Positions 1 through 9,289 of a stretch of DNA of 35,355 bases are shown piece after piece (positions within the stretch are counted from its first letter, which is position 1; the number at the start of each line of letters is the position of its first letter). The notes below the pieces were generated by a model. The model searched no databases. It worked only from the letters and a program-made list of their open reading frames with translations, and was not told the origin of the DNA. The stretch comes from Planctomycetota bacterium (GTDB lineage Bacteria; Planctomycetota; Planctomycetia; Planctomycetales; Planctomycetaceae). The DNA lies in NCBI GenBank assembly GCA_024277145.1, contig JAJRVU010000195.1:1-35355 (forward strand), written 5' to 3'. A program made the translations under genes and the position numbers.

Positions 1-1242
1 AGAGAATCCTGTATTTTTATCTCTCCTGTGGAACCCAAAAACTGGGACAAACAAATCCCTGACTTAAAAGGAATGAAAACACTTCTCTTTATCCATGCAA
101 AAAAACTGGAATCAGAAAACAAGCTGAAAGAAGCAAGGGATATCTACCTGGCAGGATTCCGGATCGACAATCATCTTTATCATATGTGCAGTAGTTATGA
201 TCTCGATTCCAACTTTGGAAAGACTGATGAAAGTGATCCCAGGACTGCTCCGATCATGAAAGCAAAGGACAATTACCCTGTCATTGAAAGTTGGATCAAC
301 CATCCAAAACAAACCGTAGAATTATTAAAAGAATCCCAGGATTTATTCCAAAAAGCATTCGAGCCAAAAGATGATCTGCGTGTAACTACAGGTAGATTTG
401 GACAAAAATACAGACTCAGGCAGCATCCGTTTGATTTACAAGCCATTGCTTACATGAATTTCTTTCGAAAAGCGTATATCGTGAACAGGATGAAACCTAA
501 AATCATCAACGATATGAAAAAAAATGGATACAACTATGAAAACGTGTTCGGTTATCTTAAGTGCACCATGACTACTGAATTGGAACGAAAAACCAAACTT
601 CTACAAAATGAACTGATGATCAATAATCACATTTTGGGGATGATGGCGGACATTATCCCAATTAAGGCATCACATTATAATTGGCAACCAAAATATTACT
701 CATCTTACCTGCGTCGTTGGCTTGATAAAAGCAATAACTCAGATATTTATAAAAAGCAAATTGAACAATCCAAACACACAAGTATGCCGATGTTTACACA
801 TGACCAATTCCCTGAGTTTCTTAAAGAAGTGATTGAGATTGAATGTTATCAAAGAGAAATCATTACCAAACTGGCGATCAAACGATATGAACTGGAGCAT
901 GGAAAGCCACCTGAATCCCTGGACGAGTTAGTTAAGAAAGTATACCTGAAAGAAGTTCCGAGATTGCCTTACTTAAATGTTCCATTTGAATATTACCCAC
1001 ATGCGGTCATTGACCCCTTTGATGAAGATGGGAATATTGACATCAATAAATATGAACCAATGCCAGTCCTACATTTTCGATACAGAAACAAAAAAAGGAT
1101 GTTTTTTGATAAATACATAGAAAATAAAGCTGGAATTAATATTGCAATAGTATTCACTTCATATATTCAAAACTGGATCGATGAGGATCTACGGGAATCA
1201 GCAGAGCAATCTTATAATACTAAATTTATATCCCCGTGGTAG
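1..1242 (+). CDS. Conserved planctomycete hypothetical protein, 5' end missing
   Basis: The reading frame is open from the first base of the window to a TAG stop, so the true start probably lies upstream; an internal GTG at 28 is a possible but unsupported start. The visible part is about 413 residues, rich in Lys, Glu and Tyr. The C-terminal third contains a pattern I recognise from many planctomycete proteins: a helix with an ELEHGKPPESLDELV-type segment, then a YLKEVPRLPY segment and a predicted strand with DPFDEDGN. It resembles the C-terminal part of type II secretion pseudopilin-like domains used as an add-on in this phylum. No catalytic motif is evident and no N-terminus is available to judge export. 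It converges on the sialidase-like gene with only 33 bp between stops. Function unknown. Confidence 0.75.
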   Translation, partial: RESCIFISPVEPKNWDKQIPDLKGMKTLLFIHAKKLESENKLKEARDIYLAGFRIDNHLYHMCSSYDLDSNFGKTDESDPRTAPIMKAKDNYPVIESWINHPKQTVELLKESQDLFQKAFEPKDDLRVTTGRFGQKYRLRQHPFDLQAIAYMNFFRKAYIVNRMKPKIINDMKKNGYNYENVFGYLKCTMTTELERKTKLLQNELMINNHILGMMADIIPIKASHYNWQPKYYSSYLRRWLDKSNNSDIYKKQIEQSKHTSMPMFTHDQFPEFLKEVIEIECYQREIITKLAIKRYELEHGKPPESLDELVKKVYLKEVPRLPYLNVPFEYYPHAVIDPFDEDGNIDINKYEPMPVLHFRYRNKKRMFFDKYIENKAGINIAIVFTSYIQNWIDEDLRESAEQSYNTKFISPW

Positions 1243-1275
1243 AGAAAGCGTTTCGTTGCAGGTTAGCGTTCATTA

Positions 1276-2517
1276 TTATTTCGCCAGTTTGTTTGGTTTA
1301 TCCCAGAGGATTCTCACAAGGAACGTGCTGCCATTGGCTCCCATTTTCATTTTTTCTTTACGTTGTTTTTCGTTACCGAAGATTCCTTCTGAAACAGTCA
1401 CCCACGATTCCTTTTCATTGGCAATGCAGGCACCAAAGTTACCCAACTGCGCCCCCCGATTAGGCACAAGCGCCTGTTCTGTTTTGCGTATGACAACCAG
1501 TTTTTCGGGATCGACCTGAGCCATGAATAATGGAGCCCGATGCCTCATAATCATACCGTTATTGACTCCTCTTCGTGTGTAGACCAAAAAGAGGCCATCG
1601 CTATGGGACAACCAATGCTGCTGGGTGTTGTAACTTCCCAATTCTTTTCCATCGTCAAACGTCCAGGGTTTGATGGGATCGTAATTCAGTCCATCGCTGC
1701 TTGAAGTGATGTAACCTTTAACATCATTCCGAAGAGTGAGGTAAAACCGATTCTTGAATTTCACAAGAGAAGGTTCCACCAGCCCACGAACAACATCCAG
1801 TTTCATATCAGTTCCATGTTTCTGGTATTTCAATTCGGTTCCATCAAACGAACATTCGAGAACAGTTGCATTTAATGGCTTTGTGATGTCTAACCCGTAA
1901 TAAATCGGGAGAAGAACAGTTCCATCATCTTTGACATGGAACTGGGTACAGCCAGGCGCGAAGAGGTGAAATTTTTTATCGGTCGGGCTATTTGCAATGG
2001 CTTTCCAGACGGACCATTTTTTTGTTTCAGGATCAAAAACCGAATAAGCAACATCATAGGAACGATATTTATCATAAAGATGGACACCTTCATTGGAATA
2101 ACGAAGCTGAACACCTATTGCGATCACTTTTTTGGTTTTTTCATGCCAGGCGGGAGTCACATCACAAACACCCAGAATGACTTCTTTCGATTCCCTTCTC
2201 CATTTAAGTTCAGGGACATCCACCGGAGCAGACCATTCGCCATTGGCTTGATTTTGGTACATCACACTCATCCCGGAATAAAAATCGCTTGCACCGAGAT
2301 GTTTTTGAATGGTCAGAACGCCCGAGATGTCATTTTGATTACTTCCCGTTGGAAGATAACAGGCACGGGGATGAAACCATTGAGATTTCCCATCGTTATG
2401 AACAACAATAGCCTTGAGTTCTGGTTTAAAGCCAAGGATGTTGTCATCTGCAACACTTTTTTCGGAAAGATTGAAGATTGAACAGATTGTTACCACAAGC
2501 AGTAAAGAATATTTCAT
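1276..2517 (-). CDS. Exported sialidase-like (BNR/Asp-box propeller) protein
   Basis: This 413-residue protein starts with a typical signal peptide (MKYSLLLVVTICSIFNLSEKSVAD; likely cleavage near residue 23). The rest is rich in beta strands with repeated W-S-x-P/V segments and an Asp-box-like motif (SSSDGLNYDPIKPW), as in six-bladed propellers of exo-alpha-sialidases (GH33-like) and related BNR-repeat proteins. Planctomycete genomes carry many such paralogues, often next to sulfatases, as here. Substrate cannot be read from sequence: sialic acid, another acidic sugar, or no hydrolysis at all remain possible. It is the last gene of a minus-strand series, 332 bp after the sulfatase, with a palindrome cluster between them that could separate the two transcripts. 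Family assignment is fairly sure, activity is not. Confidence 0.75.
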   Translation of the reverse strand: MKYSLLLVVTICSIFNLSEKSVADDNILGFKPELKAIVVHNDGKSQWFHPRACYLPTGSNQNDISGVLTIQKHLGASDFYSGMSVMYQNQANGEWSAPVDVPELKWRRESKEVILGVCDVTPAWHEKTKKVIAIGVQLRYSNEGVHLYDKYRSYDVAYSVFDPETKKWSVWKAIANSPTDKKFHLFAPGCTQFHVKDDGTVLLPIYYGLDITKPLNATVLECSFDGTELKYQKHGTDMKLDVVRGLVEPSLVKFKNRFYLTLRNDVKGYITSSSDGLNYDPIKPWTFDDGKELGSYNTQQHWLSHSDGLFLVYTRRGVNNGMIMRHRAPLFMAQVDPEKLVVIRKTEQALVPNRGAQLGNFGACIANEKESWVTVSEGIFGNEKQRKEKMKMGANGSTFLVRILWDKPNKLAK

Positions 2518-2631
2518 AATAATAGTCTTTCAAGAAAACAGAACTCAGATTTATTACAATTCTCTTTTAGAACCACAGATAGACACAAATTGACTCAGAA
2601 AAAAGTGTTCATGTAGTGCTCTATCGAGCTT

Positions 2632-2827
2632 TAAATGTCCTGTTTCAATTTACAAACGGCACGCTCGTTGGCGTGCAGGTCATTATGGGCTAAGGGACAT
2701 TTATCAGTAGCTGGACTAGTAGGGTCTGCTGTGCAGACCAGACATAATATAACGCAATCTTTCTTGGTGGTCTGCAAAGCAGACCCTACGGCTAATATGG
2801 TTTGCGTCAGGCTACAGCCTGACCTAC
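2632..2827. repeat. Cluster of GTAG-headed palindromes (REP/BIME-like)
   Basis: Several perfect hairpins lie in under 200 bp. 2632-2640 and 2695-2703 are 9-bp inverted arms (TAAATGTCC / GGACATTTA) enclosing a hairpin at 2659-2676 (GCACGC, 6-nt loop, GCGTGC). 2719-2739 is a GTAG head followed by a 7-bp stem GGTCTGC with loop TGT. 2769-2789 is the same unit inverted, loop AAA, ending CTAC. Together the last two give an 11-bp perfect terminal inverted repeat around a 71-bp element. 2806-2827 is a third unit: GTCAGGC, loop TACA, GCCTGAC, then CTAC, again a GTAG head on the minus strand. This is the architecture of REP sequences and BIMEs mobilised by REP-associated tyrosine transposases. No transposase is in the window. 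It starts 22 bp past the sulfatase stop. Confidence 0.75.
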
Positions 2828-2849
2828 GGCTTTATTTTTTCTCATATCA

Positions 2850-4289
2850 TTATTTTCTTTTGTAAGCAGGATTTTTTTCAGGCATCTGTGCAGCGACTGA
2901 TTTTCGCCAACGTTTCAGTTTTTCAAATAATCTTAAAGTAGTTTCGGTTTCTGTGCTTGCGAGATTATTTTTTTCACCAAGGTCATTTTTTAAATTGTAC
3001 AATTCCAGTCTGCCATCTTCGAAATATTCAATCAATTTATAATCACCCGAACGGATGGCACTTGCGGGGGTTGATCCTCCACTAAAATAATAGTGTGGAT
3101 AATGAAAATAAAGTTCTTCTCGATTCAAATTATCAGAGGAGGAATTCAATAAAGAGACAAGGCTGAGACCATCGCGGTTGGTATCTTCACCCTGACAATT
3201 CGCCACATCACATAAAGTAGGGTAAATATCATTTGTGATTATCGGAACATCGGAACGAGTCCCATTTTTTGTGTGACCATTCCAACGAACGATAAAAGGA
3301 ACCCGGATTCCTCCTTCGTAAAGAGAACCTTTTCCGGAACGAAGCGGAGTGTTATTAGTGACTTGCTTCATTTCGCGATACGGTGATTTGTATCCGCCAT
3401 TGTCTGAAGTAAATATGACGATGGTATTGTCTGCAAGTTTCAAATCATCCAACGTTTTTAAAAGTCGGCCGACATTTTCATCCAGATGTTCCAGCATGGC
3501 TGCATAGGTTGGATTGGTGTGATTCATTCCCTGTTTGATTAACGGTCGATATTTCTGGACCGTTTTTTCTTTTGCTTCAATCGGCGTGTGGACGGAATAA
3601 AAATCGAGATTTATAAAAAAAGGTTGACCATTAGTCGATTTGATAATTTCAATTGCTTTATCGGTTAGTTTGTCAGTCAGGTAATCCCCCTCTTTTGCAG
3701 GAAGAATATCAGGCACATAACGGGGTTCTTTTTTCCGACCGAATCCTCCTTTAAATGGAAAGAAAAATGTCGGGGGTGCACCCCATAATGTTCCGCCTAT
3801 GTTGTAGTCAAACCCCTGATTTTCAGGATAGTATTCCGCTTCTCCCAAATGCCATTTTCCGAGATGCGCAGTCAGGTAGCCTTGTTTTTTTAAACGTTCT
3901 GCAATCGTGATTTCTTCCAGGGGTAAATTCCCGACAGTGATGGGAGGAATCAATTTTTTGTTACCCGGGCTATAGTCCGGTGCCTTTCGCCTTTTTGCTG
4001 CTTCATGCCAGATAGTCATGTTGAGCCTTGCAGGATATTTTCCGGTCATAATGGAAGCGCGCGTCGGGCTGCAAATGGGTGCTGCTGCATAGGCATTGGA
4101 AAAAAGCATTCCCTGATTCGCCAAGCCATTCAGGTTGGGAGTCAAATGTAAATCGGAACCATAACATTCCAGATCAGCCCAGCCTAAATCATCTGCAACG
4201 ATAAAAAGAATGTTCGGCGGTTGATCTTTTGCATTCAGAATCCCTGAAAAGCAAAAAAGCAAGACAATAGAAATGATATTTTTTTTCAT
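2850..4289 (-). CDS. Exported sulfatase, arylsulfatase A-like (Cys-type)
   Basis: This 479-residue protein would hydrolyse a sulfate ester after export. A signal peptide covers about residues 1-20 (cleavage after LNA). The sulfatase signature CSPTR is at residues 73-77, with Cys73 the residue converted to formylglycine. The N-terminal metal-site motif VADDLGW is at 31-37, GKWHLGE at 144-150, and FTSDNGGY supplies the second Asp/Asn pair. Length is normal for family S1 sulfatases. A formylglycine-generating enzyme is required but is not encoded here. It lies 60 bp downstream of the PVC-type cytochrome gene on the same strand, so co-transcription is possible. Substrate is unknown; planctomycetes use such enzymes on sulfated marine polysaccharides. 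The start codon has only a weak upstream GAG. Confidence 0.93.
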   Translation of the reverse strand: MKKNIISIVLLFCFSGILNAKDQPPNILFIVADDLGWADLECYGSDLHLTPNLNGLANQGMLFSNAYAAAPICSPTRASIMTGKYPARLNMTIWHEAAKRRKAPDYSPGNKKLIPPITVGNLPLEEITIAERLKKQGYLTAHLGKWHLGEAEYYPENQGFDYNIGGTLWGAPPTFFFPFKGGFGRKKEPRYVPDILPAKEGDYLTDKLTDKAIEIIKSTNGQPFFINLDFYSVHTPIEAKEKTVQKYRPLIKQGMNHTNPTYAAMLEHLDENVGRLLKTLDDLKLADNTIVIFTSDNGGYKSPYREMKQVTNNTPLRSGKGSLYEGGIRVPFIVRWNGHTKNGTRSDVPIITNDIYPTLCDVANCQGEDTNRDGLSLVSLLNSSSDNLNREELYFHYPHYYFSGGSTPASAIRSGDYKLIEYFEDGRLELYNLKNDLGEKNNLASTETETTLRLFEKLKRWRKSVAAQMPEKNPAYKRK

Positions 4290-4349
4290 GGTGTTAGCTC
4301 GTCAATAGTTATAAGGGGATTAATAAACATCATATAGTAAGAAAAGACG

Positions 4350-7300
4350 CTATTTTTTTTCAGGTTTCTTTTTCTGTGCAACCAGATAAGAAATCAAATC
4401 CAGAAATTCTGATTCTGGAATAGTCTCTCCCAGTTTTTCGGGCATTAAAGAAAGTTTTGAATTCAACCGATCATCCACACTCTGTTTATCGATAAAAAAC
4501 TCTTTCCCTTTGGAATCAACCATTGTAATCCGAGTCTCCGTCTCTTTGCGAATCAATCCGGAATAAATCTTCCCGTTTTCCAAGACTATCGAAGTGATAC
4601 GAAAAGAAGCATCGACATTTCGGTTGGGATCCAAGACATCTTCCAGAATTCGATCAAGCCCCCTGAGACCAATTCCATCGAGTTGCGGACCAACCAATGC
4701 TCCTTCCCCGGAAATTTGATGACAGGCGCTGCAATGCTTTTTAAATAGCTCTTTTCCTTTGCCGGGTGAACGTTTTATACGAGGGTACTGTTTTTTCTTG
4801 ACAGCAATCAATTTCTGAATTTCCTGATTCAGTGTAGGAAGCCCTTCAGTTAATTCTTCAATTTTTCCAGCTATTGATTTTCCACCACTCAGGATGATTC
4901 GCTGCTTGATTTTTTCCTGTTGCAAAATCCTTGCAGAAAGAGTTCCCTTTGTAATCAATTCAAGAAGAATTTGAACACCATCAGGATCGGTCGATAAGTT
5001 TTCTGCCAACTCCCCCTGCAATGATGAAGGAATTTCTTTCGCCAATGTTTCCAGAGTTTTCTCTACAATTTTAGAATGATTCTCTACAAGAGCCTTGAGA
5101 ATTAATTGTTGTAACGATTTTCTTAATTGCGGATGACCAATCAAGGCGATAAGAGTTTTTGTTCTGCTATCAGAAGACTCCAGTAATAAAGCGTTTGCTA
5201 ATTCTTTTTTTGCACTTGGACTATGGATATTACTTAATAGTATTCTTTTTACCTCGGGTAGCAATGAATTCAATTTCAGACTGGAAATCAACTCAGCAGT
5301 ATCAATATAGTTTTGAGGCCATTCTCTCGGAGATTGTGTTGGGACCGAGACGACATCGGGTTGAAAATCGCCCACTGCAATCCAGGCGTAAGCCTCTCCG
5401 CTATCTCCATCAATCAATTCCAGGTAAACATCTTTCCCCTGATGTTCTGATAAATTCCAATCAATTTTTTTAGCAAGATCATGCCGGGGTGGAAACGCCT
5501 GTATCAGAATTTTCTCCGCCCCCACTTCGCGAAGGACAACTTTATTTTTGACATTAGGTTTATTCTGAGGAAAACCGCGATGACCAGCCAGATAAAATGA
5601 AAGTTTTTCTGGTGCTTTAAAATTTCCTGAAATTAATTTTCCTGTCCAACTTTCTGAACCAGCATGACTTGTCAGGAACGGGACTTTACCAGTTATTCCT
5701 ATACGTTTTCTGTCTTGGGTCCCCCACGGATTTTCTTTATTGCCGGTATTTGAAATCGGACTAAACCGCCATTGTGTTGCATTCTTGTCCAGATTGCCAA
5801 GTAAAGATTTCCCAAGACTTTCTCCCCAACGAACCAATGACTCCGAAGGATTCCCCCCCTTCTGCTTCATTCCTTTCAGGATAGATTGCATGAGCCTGTT
5901 CTGCATGAGAATATCATGTTTGTATTTTTGTGTCACAAAATGAACCAGCCGATCCATCTGATTTAATTCCATCCATTGAACTGCGTGTTTAATATAAGCT
6001 TCCTGATTAATTTTTGAAGCTTCTCCTGATTCCAGATAATCCAGAAGAAACGCCCCGGAGAGAGTCGTTTTCAAACCGAGGCAGACATCCGCAAGAATTT
6101 TTCTTTCTCCTGAATCAAAATTTCCTGCCATCACAATATTCATGATATCTACATCGCGCAACTGATTTCTTAAAGACATTCGCGCTACGTACAATAGATG
6201 ATTATCTTTTTCCGGGCATGATTTAATCAGTTCAAGCAAAGGCGATACATTCTGTTCAGAAGAATGCAGACTCAAGGCATCCGCTGCTGCCCGTTTCACA
6301 AAGGGATAAGAATCGTTGAGACCTTCAAGTGCCATTTTATGCAATTCGGAATTCCAGTTTTTTGATTCTGAAATGACTTTCATTGCATGAACTCGAACTT
6401 CCTGATTTTGATCATTCGAAGCAGAGCGAATTTCTGAAACAGTCACTTTCCCCATTCGATGTAAAAACCAGAGAGCATGAATTCTGACTGTCGGATGTGT
6501 TGAAGAATTGAATACATTTTTAACTTGAGCTACAACCTTGCTTCCCCAGCGATCTGATAATTGATCACTAGCCAGGTTTCTGTATGTCAGGGAAGGATGT
6601 TCCCACGCTTTAATCAATTGCGGTATAGAAGCTTTCGATAAATCAGCAGGTTTTACTGAAGGTTGAGATTGATCCTTATAGATGACTTTCCAGATTCGGC
6701 CCCGTGCTCTATCCCGACCAGGATGATTAAGCGGAACTTCGTAGTGACCAATAATCCTGTTATAGAAATCTGAAATATAAAGGGAACCATCTGGAGCGTT
6801 CTGAATATCATCAGGACGAAACCACGGATCTGTTGAAGAGAGAAAATCTGATTCTTCGTGTGCAACAATTGTGGAACCATGATAAATGAGAGAATTCCTG
6901 TTAATCCTGCATGTCATCACATTTCCGGAAAACATGTTCCCATGATATTTTTCAGGAAAACTGGTTCCTGTGTAAAAAACAAGTCCGGAAATAGCCGTTG
7001 AACCATGCAAGTGATTCATCATCGGAGGAACAAACCCGAGACCATCATCAGGTCTCCCAAAACTTGGATAATATCCGTTTCTTAATAATTGATAAACAGG
7101 CTTGCTATGGCAATCTGATGTAAATAGATTTCCGAGCGGATCAAATGTCATTCCAAAAGGATTAACCTGCCCCCAGGTAAAATGTTCTATCCGGGAACCG
7201 TTGAGCCTCATTCGGTAAGTATTTCCTGAATGCATTGTAATTTCATGCCCATCTTTCCCAGCAACACGGGTTAAATTATTGAATCCATGGCACGCATAAA

Positions 7301-7865
7301 GCCAGCCATCAAATCCGCGCCTGAATGCATTGTTCATTCCATGCGTATCTCGCTCGAAACCCATTGGGCCAAATAATTTTTCAGTTTTATCTGCTCGACC
7401 GTCTCCATCTGTATCACGAAAAAACCAGATATTGGGAATACTGTAGGCGATCACTCCATCTCGATAAGGGTAAAGCCCCATTGGGATATTTAACCCATCC
7501 TTGAATGTTGTAATTTTATCTGCGCGTCCATCGCCATTGGTGTCTTCAAGTATTTTTATACTGTCGCGTCCCTTGGTTCCAACTTTAACGGGAAAAGGAT
7601 ACTCAATTGTGTCCGTTACCCAGAGGCGACCTTTTGCATCAAACGCCATGTTCAACGGTTTTTGAATTTGTGGTTCCGAAGCGAAAAGCTGAACCTGAAA
7701 TCCTTTGGGGACTGTAAATGTTTTTTGTTCCTCTTCAGGAGATAGAGGATCTGTTTCGCGTATTGTGGAAGTAAATGGATCAGGCTTATCTGCAAATATA
7801 GAATTGCTCATCCAACTGAAAGCGAAGATAAACGATAATGAGCATAAAACAAAATTGCGAAGCAT
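4350..7865 (-). CDS. PVC-type membrane-bound dehydrogenase-like protein with C-terminal cytochrome c
   Basis: A 1171-residue exported protein (signal peptide about 1-25, ending IFA). Residues about 45-390 form the Pirellula/Verrucomicrobium-type dehydrogenase-like beta propeller, with repeated NMAFDAKGRLWVTD and DTNGDGRADK segments. Residues about 400-640 look like HEAT-type helical repeats. A beta-rich middle (about 700-850) has no clear assignment. The C-terminus is the lineage-specific haem domain, with CSACH at 1045-1049 and a likely axial Met at 1141 (SLMPEK). The domain order matches the TIGR02604 and TIGR02603 families. The reaction is unknown; these proteins are thought to pass electrons from sugar or alcohol oxidation in the periplasm. 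It sits directly upstream of the sulfatase (60 bp), which suggests a shared glycan substrate. The assigned start, ATG at 7865, is preceded by a loose GGGTAAG. Confidence 0.93.
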   Translation of the reverse strand: MLRNFVLCSLSFIFAFSWMSNSIFADKPDPFTSTIRETDPLSPEEEQKTFTVPKGFQVQLFASEPQIQKPLNMAFDAKGRLWVTDTIEYPFPVKVGTKGRDSIKILEDTNGDGRADKITTFKDGLNIPMGLYPYRDGVIAYSIPNIWFFRDTDGDGRADKTEKLFGPMGFERDTHGMNNAFRRGFDGWLYACHGFNNLTRVAGKDGHEITMHSGNTYRMRLNGSRIEHFTWGQVNPFGMTFDPLGNLFTSDCHSKPVYQLLRNGYYPSFGRPDDGLGFVPPMMNHLHGSTAISGLVFYTGTSFPEKYHGNMFSGNVMTCRINRNSLIYHGSTIVAHEESDFLSSTDPWFRPDDIQNAPDGSLYISDFYNRIIGHYEVPLNHPGRDRARGRIWKVIYKDQSQPSVKPADLSKASIPQLIKAWEHPSLTYRNLASDQLSDRWGSKVVAQVKNVFNSSTHPTVRIHALWFLHRMGKVTVSEIRSASNDQNQEVRVHAMKVISESKNWNSELHKMALEGLNDSYPFVKRAAADALSLHSSEQNVSPLLELIKSCPEKDNHLLYVARMSLRNQLRDVDIMNIVMAGNFDSGERKILADVCLGLKTTLSGAFLLDYLESGEASKINQEAYIKHAVQWMELNQMDRLVHFVTQKYKHDILMQNRLMQSILKGMKQKGGNPSESLVRWGESLGKSLLGNLDKNATQWRFSPISNTGNKENPWGTQDRKRIGITGKVPFLTSHAGSESWTGKLISGNFKAPEKLSFYLAGHRGFPQNKPNVKNKVVLREVGAEKILIQAFPPRHDLAKKIDWNLSEHQGKDVYLELIDGDSGEAYAWIAVGDFQPDVVSVPTQSPREWPQNYIDTAELISSLKLNSLLPEVKRILLSNIHSPSAKKELANALLLESSDSRTKTLIALIGHPQLRKSLQQLILKALVENHSKIVEKTLETLAKEIPSSLQGELAENLSTDPDGVQILLELITKGTLSARILQQEKIKQRIILSGGKSIAGKIEELTEGLPTLNQEIQKLIAVKKKQYPRIKRSPGKGKELFKKHCSACHQISGEGALVGPQLDGIGLRGLDRILEDVLDPNRNVDASFRITSIVLENGKIYSGLIRKETETRITMVDSKGKEFFIDKQSVDDRLNSKLSLMPEKLGETIPESEFLDLISYLVAQKKKPEKK

Positions 7866-7910
7866 AACTTACCCAAGTAATAAAAATGAATTTCAATTTA
7901 ATACTTGAGT

Positions 7911-7936
7911 TTGACAAATCAAAAAAGCGTTGTCAA
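7911..7936. promoter_or_regulatory. Inverted repeat upstream of the PVC cytochrome gene, possible operator
   Basis: TTGACAA at 7911-7917 is repeated inverted as TTGTCAA at 7930-7936, separated by 12 bases. It lies 46 bp upstream of the minus-strand start at 7865, a suitable place for promoter or operator elements. Each arm resembles a -35 TTGACA, but I find no good -10 box at 16-18 bp. A further perfect 12-bp palindrome, ATGAATATTCAT, is at 7988-7999. The role is inferred from position only. Confidence 0.3.
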
Positions 7937-8016
7937 TTAAAGGAGAGATAAAATAATTAAAGCTTCTATTGAAGGCCACTGATATGAATGAATATTCATA
8001 ATGATAACATTCCGTC

Positions 8017-9135
8017 TCAATTTTCTTCCGTAGCAGAAGCCTGTCGGATTAGAACTTTCTTTTTATTCTTACGATTTGCTAAAGATTGCCTTTGCAACGC
8101 AGGATCACCATCAACTGGATACGATTCAATTGTTGTGATGATCGTTTTCTGCTGGGGAAATTGCTGGCCATTACTGCTGATCACAAGCATATCAAGGAAT
8201 CTTTCCACCTTTGATTTCACAGGCAATCCTGTTGTCCTGTCAATGATGCACTTCCCAATGGTTTTCCCGTCACGAATTCGAATATAGATCCCGGAATCTC
8301 CCGAAGAATGTTGCTGAGCTGCAGTTGCAGCAATACTCCCTGAAATATCAATTTCGGCGTAACGATCACTCAATTTTCTTAGGGTGCATCTGGAATCGAG
8401 ATACATCGTTGTTGGGTGAATGAATTTCCTCTTCCTGTTCCAGACATCCCCGACTTTCACAGAAGCAATTCCAGTTTTTGGATCATAAGGAAGAATACCG
8501 ATGCTGTCGTCAACAAAATTAGCCAGCTCATCATCACCTGATGACGCAGAAAGATGAGTCAACAAAAGGTTTCTCTCCTCCTTTGGAAATTTTGCAGCAC
8601 ATCTCTCAAGAAACTGTTCAAAATTCCTGAGTTCAAGAATTTTATTATCAGGCCCTAACCAGAATTGAAATCCGTTATTCACCAACCCGCTATAAGGTAG
8701 CGCTTCTATAGGCAAGTTTTTTTGATCAAGTGAAGAATCATATTCAATTTTACGATTTCCAATTTCATGATTGTACTTAACTCTTTGGTACCTAACTGAA
8801 AGTAATGTTTTATTCTCTTCCACCTGATCTACGGAAATTGTCATCAACATTTCAAGTCGAGAATAATTTGTGGCAGTATCGCCACCAACTTTTTGGGTCA
8901 GAGTACTTTCCACAGTTTTCTTCATTGGAAAACGGTCACCCTGATTCAGATTCAGGATAAACTTTTCTTTCGATCCTGAATCAGGATTATCTTTCCCGGA
9001 TTCTTCAGAAACATTTTCAACAGGAGCCGGAAAATCTGAAAGAGCTTCTTCCTGATTCTCAAACCAGCCACAACCAGCCAGTGCAACAATCAACAAAGTC
9101 AGCAGGGAATTTAATTTCATTTTGCTTCGATCCAT
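8017..9135 (-). CDS. Lipoprotein, DUF6263-like
   Basis: A 372-residue protein with a short hydrophobic N-terminus and lipobox LAGC (Cys22), so it is probably lipid-anchored in the cell envelope. An acidic linker (about 25-55) leads to a beta-rich body that begins with FILNLNQGDRFPMKK and ends with a strand-turn pattern around CIIDRTTGLPVKSKVE. This order resembles DUF6263 proteins, common in planctomycetes and of unknown function; I recall that family from memory, so the assignment is tentative. Two ATG codons compete: 9135, and 9120 (MKLNSLL), which would give a more typical lipoprotein signal. Neither has a clear ribosome binding site. It lies between the nuclease-fold gene and the cytochrome gene, with gaps of about 150 bp on both sides. 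Confidence 0.75.
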   Translation of the reverse strand: MDRSKMKLNSLLTLLIVALAGCGWFENQEEALSDFPAPVENVSEESGKDNPDSGSKEKFILNLNQGDRFPMKKTVESTLTQKVGGDTATNYSRLEMLMTISVDQVEENKTLLSVRYQRVKYNHEIGNRKIEYDSSLDQKNLPIEALPYSGLVNNGFQFWLGPDNKILELRNFEQFLERCAAKFPKEERNLLLTHLSASSGDDELANFVDDSIGILPYDPKTGIASVKVGDVWNRKRKFIHPTTMYLDSRCTLRKLSDRYAEIDISGSIAATAAQQHSSGDSGIYIRIRDGKTIGKCIIDRTTGLPVKSKVERFLDMLVISSNGQQFPQQKTIITTIESYPVDGDPALQRQSLANRKNKKKVLIRQASATEEN

Positions 9136-9289
9136 CTAAGCAACTATTTGCATTATTTCACAGAATTATTCGCTTAACTTTAACGAGGGGAGAGAATAAC
9201 AGTTTATGCAAAACGTTAAAAGAGAATTATTTTGATTCTCTCTTATTCGAAAACACGACTCTTCCCGGGCATTTTTAAACGAAATCATT

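Noticed and set aside
2635-2865. A 76-codon open frame on the + strand between the sialidase-like and sulfatase genes
   Set aside because: It is made of the palindromic repeats themselves, has no ribosome binding site, and runs into the sulfatase gene on the other strand.
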